In this document: in pieces, positions 9,923-20,338 of the stretch | Layout: each line of letters begins with the position of its first letter | Numbering within the stretch: the first letter of the stretch is position 1 | Origin: Nitzschia sp. DOCU1 | Taxonomy: Eukaryota; Bacillariophyta; Bacillariophyceae; Bacillariales; Bacillariaceae | DNA: 64,000 bases | NCBI GenBank assembly: GCA_951394045.1 | Contig: OX595997.1 | Span: forward strand, 806,001 to 870,000 | Direction of reading: 5' to 3' | Program-made: the position numbers and the translations under genes | The notes under the pieces: model-generated | What the model was told of the DNA's origin: nothing | Database searches by the model: none | The model's input: the letters and a program-made list of their open reading frames with translations, nothing else

Positions 9923-12900
9923 ATGTCGTCGGAAGATACGAACATGCTGGAAGATACGATTCCTATGGAAAGCGTCATTGGCCGAGATTCGGTCATGGCA
10001 GATGCGGAAGAAGAAAACTCGTTGCCGGAGGAGGTGTTGCCATCATTGATGTTGGCTAACACTCAAGGCACTTCGGGGTCATATTCCTCGTCGGAGGGAC
10101 TGGCGGAGTCTCCAACGGGATCGACCCCGCCGTCGTCTGGGTGGCACGAGGTTGAGGACCAGGATCTCAACTCCTATGGAAGTGATGAATCATTCTGCTT
10201 CAGTGACGATGAAGTCCTCGCTGAGATTGAAGATTGCGTGATTTCGTCAAAGCCATTCGATATGGCGCTCTTGAAATCGTGCATTCAACGTGGCAGCCCC
10301 ACGCTAGACAAGATCGCGGGCAAGGATGTTGTTCTTGTTGTAGGGAAGACCGGCAGCGGGAAGTCAACATTCATCCAGGGAGTCGCTGGCAAGAAGTTTC
10401 GAGCAACGAAGCACGCTGCCTATTCCAAGGGTGAAAGTTTCGAAAAGCTTGTATTCGAAGCTGAAGAGCCTTTGCAAGGTTTTGAAATTGGGCACGAGAA
10501 GGTCTCCAAAACCACGGCAATTAATTGCTTTGAACGATCGACCGGACGTCGTGATCCGGCACAATTGTTTTATGTGGACTCTCCAGGCTTTGAGGACACC
10601 AGCGGGCTCGAGGTCGATATTGCAACCTCAGTGATGCTAAGCAAAGTTGCCCAGCAATGCAAGAGCTTGCGCTTTGTAATAATCATCAACTACACATCGT
10701 TGATGGAGGCACGCGGTGACGCCATGCGAGCTGTTTTGAAAATCATTCGCACTTTTGTTGAAGATTTCGAAAAAGACAAGAGAAGTTTTCTATTTTTGTT
10801 CTCGCACACCACCGGGTTTCTACCAGAACATACCAAGGCTGCAAACCGACGTCTGCTTGGCGAAATCGTCCATACGTTGCAAGGAACGAAGGACGAAGAC
10901 GTCATGACAGTGCTTCGCTTCATCAAGACATGCCTCGAGAGAAATTATCCTTTCGTGAAAATCTTTCATCCACTACAAACGGATTTTGCCGACCTTACGA
11001 AGTTTGTTGAGTCCAAATTAGGTGCAATCAAGAAACCTGCATTGGCGGCAACCTGTGGGTTGACCTTGTCCTCGCAACTACGGCTCAGAGGTGAAGTCAA
11101 GTCGATGATTTTGAATCTCAGGAATCTGCTGGCAAGTGTACCTGTTGACACTGCCCAAGTGATTTCTATCAAGGAGACGCTGGAATACCTCGGCGAGAAC
11201 ATCGCCATTGCGGACGTGTCCAACGCCATCATCGAATGTAAAGATGCAGTTGATCGTTTCTGCCTTCAAGAGAAACTTGTGATCGACGAGGAAATTGAAC
11301 GTGGGACAAATCTGGCCCAGCAATTTAGTCGAGAGAACACCCTCGCACTGTACCATGCTATGCGCCATCTTAAGGACCTCATCGGTCTATCGGAGGATAG
11401 CCTGGTAAAGCGCTTGACTCCAAAATTACAGTCGTTCAAGAGTGATATTTTGATCGAATCGTTCCACGATTTTCGCACTGTTGCCCTGACGCTGGACAAG
11501 CTTCGTGTATGGGGGGATGCGTTCAATGAGTATGATATCTTTTACGAGGAGGCAGTTCAGTTCCTCCATGATCGATTCGAGGTGCTCGAGAAAAGGTCAA
11601 CTATGTTTCTATCCTTGGATTTGGGGAATGCAGCAGAGCGAGAAATCAATGCAAGCAGTGAAAATATGAAGATTATGTCTTCTATTATCGACCACAAAGA
11701 CGCATTAGCCGAACATTCCCTCCGGGTTGACAAGATCTTCGCCTTGCAAGAAGGAATTAAGAAATATACACTCGACTGCCTTTTGACCTGGAAAGACGAC
11801 TTTGATAGACGAATGTGGTCCGACCCGCTGTCCAGCTCAGAGCTTCGCGAGCTAGGGACTCGCGCAAAAGCCTTGTCGCTGTTGGGCTTGCTCTTCGAGA
11901 CCGTAGCGTACCGCGAGTTGTATGAACTGTCGTCGGAACTGCTGCAGGACATCAAGCATGTGGTCGTTGGCTACTACCAAAATTCTTCTCGAACCTGGGC
12001 GACATCGATCAGTCCTTTGACCCGGTATTCTTTTGATCAAATCAAGACTTTACAGGAGGGAGCACGTTTTTTTTCAGAACTGGGGGACCCGGACTGGAAG
12101 GAGACGGGTTTTGCTTGCGTTGCAATCATTGCAAGCGTACGTTCCCGGTTGTTACAACTAGCCCGCAGCGTCAACGCGAAAGCTGAGTCTGCTAGAAAGA
12201 ATGGAATTTCGGACGCGTCTGTCGAAGGGTGCGCTCTTGTCGGGTTTGATGATCTGATTTGCTTCGACGAGCTCTTCGATCTGAAGGATCGTTTTATGAA
12301 GAATTCCTCGACTAAGATGCACCATGACTACACAGACAGAATGAATTTTGTATCGAAAAGTGTCCATGCATCTCTGCAGAAGCTTTTGAATCCTAATGCA
12401 GACTCCTCTATAGCCCTGAACGACATGAAGATCCAACTTGCAGAAGCTCAAGAGGTTTCTCATCTTGCTTGTCTTCTTGGTGAAGAAGAGTTTTCTCATC
12501 TCGAAAACGACGTCAACTCAAAACTCCTAGAGTTTGTGGATAAAATGAGTCGGCGGGGCGAAGCCTGTATCAAGAATTGGAATGAGTCCTTGGAAAATGG
12601 TCCGAATCTCACAAGGTTGAAGAAGGAAACCGCGAAGCTTGATAGTCTTCTTCACGAGATGAAACATCTAGGAGAGCTCTCAGTCAGTGCAGGGGTTCGG
12701 GCGGGAGCTGACTGTGTCGCGCAATTGATTAAAGATTCTTTTGCCAGCTTTACGCACACCGTCGATAACGAATTCTCCTCTAATGGTGATTTCGAGGTCA
12801 TAAAGAAGCGCCTTGCTTGCATTGAGCAGTTCCAGGAGTTCACCAATGCCATCAAGTTCCTGCCGGCATTTGAAGTCTGTCGGCAGCGGGCAGCGGACGT

Positions 12901-15900
12901 GGTTTCGGAGAAAGCTCGGTCCATCGAAGGTCTGGTAGAAGAGACTGCCGAGTTTGATAAAATCGACCAGCTCATCGTAGACCTCGAAAGAGCCACCGCC
13001 ATCGATGAGTTCATCAACTTTCAGGCTTCTTCTCGCTTGGGCCCGTTGCGCAAACTTCGTGTTCAGAAAGAAGATGACGTGGATACAGTTTTGGTCGAAA
13101 TGATTTCCAAGAACGATTTTAAGGGCATCGGACAACTTCTTTCCCCTTTAGCAGATTCCCAGGACCAGTTGAAGCGCAAAAAATTTAATGCATATGCAGA
13201 TCAGATCTGCTCTGGCCTCCGAGAGCAAATTTCTCAAATCAAATCATCTCTATCCTCATTTCTCAATGATCAAGCCATGAAGTCGATTGTTCACAGCCTC
13301 AAGACTCTTGAGGACGCGGAAAGTGAGATCGGAAGGCACTTGACGGCAAAATTCAATCTGCAAATGGAAGTACGATGTTTGAAACGATCCATCGGAGATA
13401 AACTTGATTCCTATCTCGCAAACTTTGAACTGGCTAAGAAGGAGCTAAACTTTGGGAGGATGGCGGTCGCAAAGTCCAGAGCAAGTTTGTTTGTTCAGTA
13501 CCTTGGCATAAATGCTCCATTTGGTGCGGAGAGGAAAGTTGCTAAAGCGAGTCGCGAATACGATGCGATGCTGCACTCAATCTCGGTACAAGTCGACAAA
13601 TTCCTCAATGAGAGTTTCTCTAACAGTCTGGAACTGTTGAAGCTTCTGGACGGATTGAAAAGAGGAGCCGAGAATTCACACAAGGCCACAGCCGAACTTT
13701 CAAACCTCTATAACAGGCATACAACGAAGATCGAGACAGAACTAGTGACGATTCTCCAGCGCCTGAACAGACGCGTCAGCGAACAGCACTGCTACCACGA
13801 TGGCATTGAACTCCTACTTCCATTGATTCGTGACATGGCGGCGGGCCTTGACAAGCATGTAAACGAGGCTAATTTCCCCTTTGACTGCAAGATCCAATTA
13901 AAAACCTGGCAGGACCTGGCGGAAGAAGAGGATTATGGTTTCAACTTTGACACTGAAGGTGCCGAAGAAGCTCTCAAGAAATTTGCCTTGAAACTCGACG
14001 GCATGAAGTCGCCTAGCTTCTTCTCCGTCGCGGGCATTATGGCAAAGGCCGCACCTTTGTTTGGAGGCATAACATACGAAAGACACTGCCAACAGTGTGC
14101 AACGAGAGCCGCCCAGTTGTACTCTGAAGGCATAGCCTCGCTGCGGGGAGGCGATTTCGATGGCATTCAAAAACGCGTCCTGGCCTTGAATCTGATGAAC
14201 CGCCACCTTGCCAAACATGTACCCATCGCAACAAGCAAATATGTCGATATCAAGCGAGCTATCCAGAAGAGATTGGTGACGATTCTGGAAGACGCTGTTG
14301 CGGCGCTGACGAAATCAAACGTGGTTGGCTTTGAAGGACTTTTTCTGGAAATGAAGGGGATTGTGCTTGGAGTCCCGTGCTCAGTCGAACACTCCCAAGC
14401 CGAAGAAAAAATCCGCCTTATGAACCAACTTGTTCTCCAGACCTTGAACAAACAGATCGATAGTGTGCTGACAATGCTCAGAATGGAAAGTGATCCGCCT
14501 GATTTCTTGGCAGTCAAGAAATTGGTTGAAGACGCACGGTACTTTGGCAGCTTCGCTGCGGACCATTTCACGCTTTTCCATGAGCAGGCGAAGGGTGCAG
14601 GGCATGTGCCCAAGGACGAGGCGCTTTCCAACATTGTCATCCTATGTCATCAACACTTTGGAGCAGGCCGAGATTTCAGCAACATGAGATACTTTGCTAC
14701 CCTGGGACTTGTCCCTTCTTCAAATGAGCAGGATATAAGGCGAGCGTACAAGGCAATGGCGTTGCTCTTCCATCCTGACAAATCGCGCGGTGATACAGAG
14801 GCAAAGTTTCGGGAAATAAAAGAAGCTCATGATGCTCTTCTTGGTGCAGCATCGAAGGTCCATGCTGCTGGCTCCAGGGCTTTCGATCACGAAATCAAAA
14901 GCATAAGCGAAGCTCTAAGGAGAAAGGCGAAGCAGTTCTTGAATGAAGAGCGCTACGATGCCATCGACAGGCTATTGTTCTCTCTACCAGGGCTCAATGA
15001 TGTGAAAGACCTTGTGGATCCAGAGCTGGACTCGCAGCGTATTCAACATGAAGTTGAAGCGCTTGTGAAAGAACATATCAACAAAGTGAAAGTCGAGGTC
15101 GACAGTCTCTGGGCACTACGCAAATACCGAGACCTGAACGACACGATAGAGGACTTAAGGTTGATGGAGCAGCACCTGAAATCCCATGCTCGCGTCTTTT
15201 CAAAATCTTGGAATGAGGGTATCATCCGAACCATCGAATTGGAAATCAAGGACCTTGGTAAAGAGGCTCGAAAATTGCTCTCGTCCAAGACAGTGGCGAA
15301 GGAAAATGAGAGTGAGTTCCGTAGGTGCTTCCTTGCTATGGGCTCCGTTCTCGTCGAATTGCCGACGTTGAAAGATTTTACAAAGAAAATCATGGCCGAC
15401 GTTCTCGAAAGTTGTTTGGTTTCTGAGTGGGGCTTCAGCTACCTCTTCGAGCTTGGATTGAGCCTCCATTGGGGCGGGGACGATGACGATGGTGGTGACA
15501 CAGCCCATGTTGCTCATTTCATTCTAGCCGAGTTTAGCCATTTCAAAGAGGTGCTGACGATGGCGTGGAACACCGAGACGACTCAAAAACCCGCAGAAGA
15601 CACAGTCAAGAGAATCATGGCGCACTCTCTGCTTGGTTCGTCGCAAGCAACGGTTGAGCAGGGCCCGCTACTGGAGAGCTTTGCCATTTTTGAGACACAG
15701 TACAATGCAATGCTTGGTGAATATATCCGGCCCGAGGCCGACAAGGCGGTACTCGCACATAAAATTATCCGTTTTTGTAAATCAATCCAACCTGTTACAT
15801 GCTCTGGCGGATGGAGCCTGGATGTGCGTCAAGGCATTCCGAAGATTCTTGGCGGAGTCTTCGCTCTTTTCACAATTTGCAAGTCCGGCGATAGCTTCAA

Positions 15901-18900
15901 TCGAATCGGGGAGTCCATGGAGGCCTCCAGACTCGGCCAACAAATTCTGATGAAGCCGCACAATATTCAAGTATTGACCTTGCTGTACATGTTTGGTTGT
16001 AGCTCTGGATCGGGCGATGATCTTGAGAGTCAACTTCTGCAGATCCGGACTGGTGAGGGGAAATCCATGATTCTTGGTGCAGCTGCTGCTGTCCTTGGAC
16101 TTCTCGGCTTCCGGGTGCGTTGCGTATGCTACAGCGAGTATCTTTCGAACCGTGACTACGCTCTCTTCAAGGAAGTGTTTGCTTTTTTGGGGCTTGAATC
16201 TCTTATCAAATACAGCAAAATAACCGCTCTTTCGGAGGACACAACAGCGTCCAAGGGTGACATCAGGGGCTTGACGGGAGCCCTTCTCCGCGGAGATCTC
16301 AAATCCTTTTCGACGCCGCAGACTTGCGAAGCACAGTCCAATTGCCAGCATCGGCCCAGTTTGATCAACGAAGAACACCCAGTAGGCAAAAGCAGAGAGG
16401 CAAAAAAATCACCGAAATCATTCGTCGGATATAAGGATTCCGGTGTCAACGAAGTCGATTTCAAGGTGGATGAAGTCGGGAATTCTACTACTTCTGCTAC
16501 TACCGGTAGTACTAATGTCTCCGACTCATTAGTTGCTTGCCCTCAGATAAAGCACGCCGGTGCCGCCGGGGAGGAAGAGATCTTGCTGGTGGATGAAGTC
16601 GATGTTTTCTTCGGCGCTGAGTTTTATGGCCAAACGTACAACCAGGTCTCTCAGATCCGAGGACCTGAGATCCAGACCATTCTGAAACAAATATGGGCCG
16701 CTCATAAGAATGGAGGTCGCAAACTCCGCCTCGCGGACATCAAGGCCACGGATGCATACGGGGGTTTGCTCGCCAAGTTGCCGATGTACGAGTTTGTCAT
16801 CGAAAACGAAATTTCATTGATGCTAGATGATGTACGTCAACTCGAAGACGAACCATACTTCCTCGGTGCAAACGGTCGGATTGGCTACAAGATTATGGAT
16901 ACAATTTGTTTCGACGTAACCCTTGGATATCGGACATCCTTCGCGTATCTTAAGGAGTATGATGCTGGGAATCTTGACGACAAGATACTGGAGAAGGCGC
17001 TCAGCATGAATGTCTCGTGTGGTCAGTTCTCGTACGCCAACATCCATCCAGCAAGAATATTGGGGGTGAGCGGGACACTTGACGCGATGGGAGCCTATGA
17101 AAAGCAAGTCCTCGGAAAGTACGGCGTTAAGAAATTCATCTACATGCCCAGCGTGTATGGTCAATCGAACTTCGAGTTTGAAAGAACTGGTGATGGCATT
17201 TTCATTGAATCGGGAGAGAGCGACTACTTCCACAAGATCTGTAGTGAAATATCCGCGGCAACCGGGACGAACCGTGCCGTCATCGTGTTCTTCGAAAACG
17301 GAAGGAAGCTGAGCGACTTTTCTGCATCAGCTTTTTACCGAAAGCTTGGCCGCAAGAAAACAAAGCTGTCCGAAGATATGGATGCGACAGAGAAGGATTT
17401 CGTGATAAAGAAGGCCTCCACAGCTGGTCAGCTGACGATTTGTTCAGCTGTATTTGGACGTGGTACCGATTTCTTCTGCAAGGACCAGAAAGTCCAAGAT
17501 AATGGCGGCGTCCTAATCATTCAGACGTTCTTGTCGTCCGAGAAGAGTGAGGAGATTCAAATTCAAGGCAGAACAGCTCGTCAAGGGAAACGTGGCGCCT
17601 ATAAACTGGTTCTGTTGGATTCAGACCTGGAGACGAACTTTGGTGTTCAAAAGAGCTTCAGGGACCAAGTCCCGAAGAACAAGTGGTATGAAGATCTCTG
17701 TCGTGCTCGCGACAAGCGATATGGCGAGCAGTGCACCGGGATGGACGCAAACCTGGCGGACGCAAGCAGCCGTGACAAGAGTACGCATCAATATTTCGAT
17801 GCCCTACTCGCTGGGGACCAACGAAATGCAGGAATACTCTTCAAAGAGATTTATTCCTCGATGAAGAAGCGTGCAATGCCTTCTTGCGTTGAAATTGATC
17901 TTGCTTGTGTCATTGACGTCACGGGAAGCATGAGCCCCTACGTTCAGTCCGTCAACGAAACAATGCAAAGTTTGCTCCATGGCAAGGGCGCAATTGTGAA
18001 GAAGCTAAGCACAAAGTTCCCCGAAATTGAATTCAAGCTCCGAGTGGGGCCTTTGGCGTTCCGTGACATTGAAGATGCCACGGACCAATTTTGCGAGAGT
18101 CTTTCTGGAACTGGAAGCCACTTCTTTGAAGATGTTGGCCAGATTCTGCAAGTCATTCAGCGCTTGACTGCATCCCCACGTGGCGGGCAGGATTTGGCAG
18201 AAGACATTCTTGGGGCCTTGAATAGGTGCGTGAGTTGGGACAAGCCTGGCGACTGGGCATCAAACATGAAATTCGTTATGTTGATGACAGATGCCCCCGC
18301 CCATGGGATGGTTCCTTCGTGCTCACGCCAAATTGCACACGTGGACAAGTTCTCGCAAATCCATCCTCTTGGGCTTGCCGCCGATTATGTTGCGGGTACT
18401 TTGGTGAAGAAAGGAATTGATTTGTTCTACTGCTCATTCAATCCGAATGCCACTGCAGTCACCGAGGAACGTCTTTCCAAGGCTTATCAGGATCATCCTG
18501 ACAATACCGAAGGCAACGAAGTCACTTGCATCCCAATGGTCCCCAAGCAGCAGCTGACTGCTGGAGTACCTGCGCTCTCGGGTTGCCAATTCCAACATAT
18601 CATTTTTGTTCTGGACATGTCTAGCTCTATGCAACATAACTGGAGCGGAGTCGTTGTTGCATATCAAAATTTCGTATCAAAGCGGCTGGCAAACCAAAAC
18701 TCGGCGGATCTTGTTTCGGTTGTACAATTCGACGACGCTGCGCATGTCACCGTGAACAAGGTAGCTATCGAGTCAGCCCCAGGGCAACTTGGTTACGGTG
18801 GTCGCGGAACATACTACACCCCAGCTGCACACGAGGCTCGAAACTTGGCCATTTCAACTCCTAGCTCTCATACCCCAGTCGTGATATTCATGAGTGACGG

Positions 18901-19219
18901 GGAAACGTCCGAGGCGGACGCTCTCAACACAGCTCAGATCTTCCAAGATCTTAATCAACAAGTTCTTGCCCAATGGGGAAGGGAGATTGAATTGCATGTC
19001 ATTGCCTTTGGACACGGACTCGATCAACGCCAGCTTTCTTATATCATGAGGTCATCAGGCGGCGGAAGGATTCACACAAGCGTGGACGTTGATCAATTGA
19101 ACAATATTTTCGTCCAAATTGCTCAAACGTCGGACGTGGCCCAACTTTTGGAAGAAGAGATTGCGAGACGCATTTCCGAGGCCGTGTCGAATAAGGTCGC
19201 GCTTGAATACTTGGGATAG
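9923..19219 (+). CDS. Giant GTPase / J-domain / SecA-like motor / double VWA protein
   Basis: A single 3098-codon exon. Residues 1-110 are acidic and disordered, with no targeting leader. A P-loop GTPase-like domain follows: Walker A GKTGSGKS at 141-148 and switch II-like DSPGFED at 219-225, resembling AIG1/GIMAP-type GTPases. Residues about 400-1580 are long, charged and mostly helical. A J domain spans about 1588-1645 with HPD at 1617-1619. A SecA-type motor spans about 2020-2600: RTGEGKS (TGEGKS at 2043-2048), the matching SEYLSNRD block, DEVD at 2224-2227, GVSGT at 2381-2385, GRGTD at 2512-2516 and GRTARQGKRG from 2549. Two VWA domains follow, with MIDAS motifs DVTGS (2665) and DMSSS (2898). 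Plausibly a cytosolic ATP-driven unfolding or remodelling machine that recruits Hsp70. The function is inferred from domains only. Confidence 0.88.
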   Translation: MSSEDTNMLEDTIPMESVIGRDSVMADAEEENSLPEEVLPSLMLANTQGTSGSYSSSEGLAESPTGSTPPSSGWHEVEDQDLNSYGSDESFCFSDDEVLAEIEDCVISSKPFDMALLKSCIQRGSPTLDKIAGKDVVLVVGKTGSGKSTFIQGVAGKKFRATKHAAYSKGESFEKLVFEAEEPLQGFEIGHEKVSKTTAINCFERSTGRRDPAQLFYVDSPGFEDTSGLEVDIATSVMLSKVAQQCKSLRFVIIINYTSLMEARGDAMRAVLKIIRTFVEDFEKDKRSFLFLFSHTTGFLPEHTKAANRRLLGEIVHTLQGTKDEDVMTVLRFIKTCLERNYPFVKIFHPLQTDFADLTKFVESKLGAIKKPALAATCGLTLSSQLRLRGEVKSMILNLRNLLASVPVDTAQVISIKETLEYLGENIAIADVSNAIIECKDAVDRFCLQEKLVIDEEIERGTNLAQQFSRENTLALYHAMRHLKDLIGLSEDSLVKRLTPKLQSFKSDILIESFHDFRTVALTLDKLRVWGDAFNEYDIFYEEAVQFLHDRFEVLEKRSTMFLSLDLGNAAEREINASSENMKIMSSIIDHKDALAEHSLRVDKIFALQEGIKKYTLDCLLTWKDDFDRRMWSDPLSSSELRELGTRAKALSLLGLLFETVAYRELYELSSELLQDIKHVVVGYYQNSSRTWATSISPLTRYSFDQIKTLQEGARFFSELGDPDWKETGFACVAIIASVRSRLLQLARSVNAKAESARKNGISDASVEGCALVGFDDLICFDELFDLKDRFMKNSSTKMHHDYTDRMNFVSKSVHASLQKLLNPNADSSIALNDMKIQLAEAQEVSHLACLLGEEEFSHLENDVNSKLLEFVDKMSRRGEACIKNWNESLENGPNLTRLKKETAKLDSLLHEMKHLGELSVSAGVRAGADCVAQLIKDSFASFTHTVDNEFSSNGDFEVIKKRLACIEQFQEFTNAIKFLPAFEVCRQRAADVVSEKARSIEGLVEETAEFDKIDQLIVDLERATAIDEFINFQASSRLGPLRKLRVQKEDDVDTVLVEMISKNDFKGIGQLLSPLADSQDQLKRKKFNAYADQICSGLREQISQIKSSLSSFLNDQAMKSIVHSLKTLEDAESEIGRHLTAKFNLQMEVRCLKRSIGDKLDSYLANFELAKKELNFGRMAVAKSRASLFVQYLGINAPFGAERKVAKASREYDAMLHSISVQVDKFLNESFSNSLELLKLLDGLKRGAENSHKATAELSNLYNRHTTKIETELVTILQRLNRRVSEQHCYHDGIELLLPLIRDMAAGLDKHVNEANFPFDCKIQLKTWQDLAEEEDYGFNFDTEGAEEALKKFALKLDGMKSPSFFSVAGIMAKAAPLFGGITYERHCQQCATRAAQLYSEGIASLRGGDFDGIQKRVLALNLMNRHLAKHVPIATSKYVDIKRAIQKRLVTILEDAVAALTKSNVVGFEGLFLEMKGIVLGVPCSVEHSQAEEKIRLMNQLVLQTLNKQIDSVLTMLRMESDPPDFLAVKKLVEDARYFGSFAADHFTLFHEQAKGAGHVPKDEALSNIVILCHQHFGAGRDFSNMRYFATLGLVPSSNEQDIRRAYKAMALLFHPDKSRGDTEAKFREIKEAHDALLGAASKVHAAGSRAFDHEIKSISEALRRKAKQFLNEERYDAIDRLLFSLPGLNDVKDLVDPELDSQRIQHEVEALVKEHINKVKVEVDSLWALRKYRDLNDTIEDLRLMEQHLKSHARVFSKSWNEGIIRTIELEIKDLGKEARKLLSSKTVAKENESEFRRCFLAMGSVLVELPTLKDFTKKIMADVLESCLVSEWGFSYLFELGLSLHWGGDDDDGGDTAHVAHFILAEFSHFKEVLTMAWNTETTQKPAEDTVKRIMAHSLLGSSQATVEQGPLLESFAIFETQYNAMLGEYIRPEADKAVLAHKIIRFCKSIQPVTCSGGWSLDVRQGIPKILGGVFALFTICKSGDSFNRIGESMEASRLGQQILMKPHNIQVLTLLYMFGCSSGSGDDLESQLLQIRTGEGKSMILGAAAAVLGLLGFRVRCVCYSEYLSNRDYALFKEVFAFLGLESLIKYSKITALSEDTTASKGDIRGLTGALLRGDLKSFSTPQTCEAQSNCQHRPSLINEEHPVGKSREAKKSPKSFVGYKDSGVNEVDFKVDEVGNSTTSATTGSTNVSDSLVACPQIKHAGAAGEEEILLVDEVDVFFGAEFYGQTYNQVSQIRGPEIQTILKQIWAAHKNGGRKLRLADIKATDAYGGLLAKLPMYEFVIENEISLMLDDVRQLEDEPYFLGANGRIGYKIMDTICFDVTLGYRTSFAYLKEYDAGNLDDKILEKALSMNVSCGQFSYANIHPARILGVSGTLDAMGAYEKQVLGKYGVKKFIYMPSVYGQSNFEFERTGDGIFIESGESDYFHKICSEISAATGTNRAVIVFFENGRKLSDFSASAFYRKLGRKKTKLSEDMDATEKDFVIKKASTAGQLTICSAVFGRGTDFFCKDQKVQDNGGVLIIQTFLSSEKSEEIQIQGRTARQGKRGAYKLVLLDSDLETNFGVQKSFRDQVPKNKWYEDLCRARDKRYGEQCTGMDANLADASSRDKSTHQYFDALLAGDQRNAGILFKEIYSSMKKRAMPSCVEIDLACVIDVTGSMSPYVQSVNETMQSLLHGKGAIVKKLSTKFPEIEFKLRVGPLAFRDIEDATDQFCESLSGTGSHFFEDVGQILQVIQRLTASPRGGQDLAEDILGALNRCVSWDKPGDWASNMKFVMLMTDAPAHGMVPSCSRQIAHVDKFSQIHPLGLAADYVAGTLVKKGIDLFYCSFNPNATAVTEERLSKAYQDHPDNTEGNEVTCIPMVPKQQLTAGVPALSGCQFQHIIFVLDMSSSMQHNWSGVVVAYQNFVSKRLANQNSADLVSVVQFDDAAHVTVNKVAIESAPGQLGYGGRGTYYTPAAHEARNLAISTPSSHTPVVIFMSDGETSEADALNTAQIFQDLNQQVLAQWGREIELHVIAFGHGLDQRQLSYIMRSSGGGRIHTSVDVDQLNNIFVQIAQTSDVAQLLEEEIARRISEAVSNKVALEYLG

Positions 19220-19282
19220 AGGCACAGCTGGACTGCGTATCAACGTGGAATTCTAGTATACTTTATAGCTTTTACAATTTAT

Positions 19283-20338
19283 CTATTTGAGAGAGACCAT
19301 CAGTCCTGCTAGGGATGGATCACCAAACGCTGTTGTCAAGAGCCCACTGGTGCCGTACCATAGAAGAATACCGGCAGTGAATGGCGTCACCCAAGGTGCA
19401 ATCTTGCCATAGATGGATGTTTGATCGTCGCCCATTTGCTTTAACCGTACCAGCGCTTGCCCACCCGTAGCGGCCGTAAGAAGTAGCGGTGTTGAATATC
19501 CCAGAGTATAAAAGAAGAGTAGCAGTGCTCCCAGCGCTGGATTCGAGCTATTCGCAACAAACGCCAGAATGCTCGTTAGCACCGGCGTCGCGCAAGGAGA
19601 TGCTATTAGAGCCGACGACCCTCCAAGAAGAAAGGTTCGAAATAACGATCCTTGCTCCTTTTCCTTGTCTTTGCTAAGGATATTTCCACTTGCATCAATC
19701 AGAATAGGTTCGTCTCCTTTCGAGGTCGTCGAAGGTTGGAGGTTTGGGAGCGGCAGATCGATCAACTCCAGAAGCTGCAAGGCCATCAGGCAACAGATTC
19801 CGTTGGAAAGAAGCGGGAGCAATATATTGGTATTACCACTGTTTCCATATACAGCACCACCCACCAACGCGGCAATGAGTCCCAGAGAACAAAATACCAT
19901 CGCTAGACCACCGGCAAATGCAAGCGTCGGGAGCGTGGTAGCCTTGTCTTTACGCTCTCCCGCCGCCGTGGAGATATAGGACATTGTGAGAGGGAGCAAA
20001 CCCCACACACATGGCGAAACAGACGTCAAAAGTCCTGCTCCGTACATGACTGGAATAGATGAAACAAGATTGGAAGGATCTTTCAGGCTCGTTGACGCCA
20101 TGCTGTTCGCGGCGTTCTGGGCATTGAAGACGAGATCTTCCCAATTTGTCATTTGAAGGGAAACGTCGCGGCTATCAATATGCCTGGATGGCCCGGGGCT
20201 GAAGGGTTGTTTGCCAGAAACATTCACATCTGTCATTCGCGAGGGGTGTACAAACGCCGCCGAAAGCGATATTCCGGTTGACGCCGCTGCCAAGAGCGCA
20301 CCAATGATTCTCCGCTTATCAAAACGCTTGTGGATCAT
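19283..20338 (-). CDS. ccdA: CcdA-type thylakoid thiol/disulfide transporter
   Basis: The frame extends up to 20605, but I place the start at Met codon 20336-20338. From there the protein (351 aa) opens with KRR, a hydrophobic signal and LSAAFVHP, an ASAF-type plastid motif; the upstream 89 codons look like translated 5' UTR. The membrane domain carries the two hallmark half-repeats, each with one redox cysteine: SVSPCVWG near the first helix and IASPCATP in the middle. About six helices are visible. CcdA proteins carry reducing equivalents across the thylakoid membrane for haem attachment to c-type cytochromes. The gene is convergent with the giant gene, and only 63 nt separate the two stop codons. 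Confidence 0.88.
   Translation of the reverse strand: MIHKRFDKRRIIGALLAAASTGISLSAAFVHPSRMTDVNVSGKQPFSPGPSRHIDSRDVSLQMTNWEDLVFNAQNAANSMASTSLKDPSNLVSSIPVMYGAGLLTSVSPCVWGLLPLTMSYISTAAGERKDKATTLPTLAFAGGLAMVFCSLGLIAALVGGAVYGNSGNTNILLPLLSNGICCLMALQLLELIDLPLPNLQPSTTSKGDEPILIDASGNILSKDKEKEQGSLFRTFLLGGSSALIASPCATPVLTSILAFVANSSNPALGALLLFFYTLGYSTPLLLTAATGGQALVRLKQMGDDQTSIYGKIAPWVTPFTAGILLWYGTSGLLTTAFGDPSLAGLMVSLK

Noticed and set aside
9923..19219. Bacterial contamination or plastid secA as source of the SecA motifs
   Set aside because: Bacterial and plastid SecA are about 800-1000 residues. This frame carries eukaryote-style fusions and lies among intron-bearing diatom genes on both sides.
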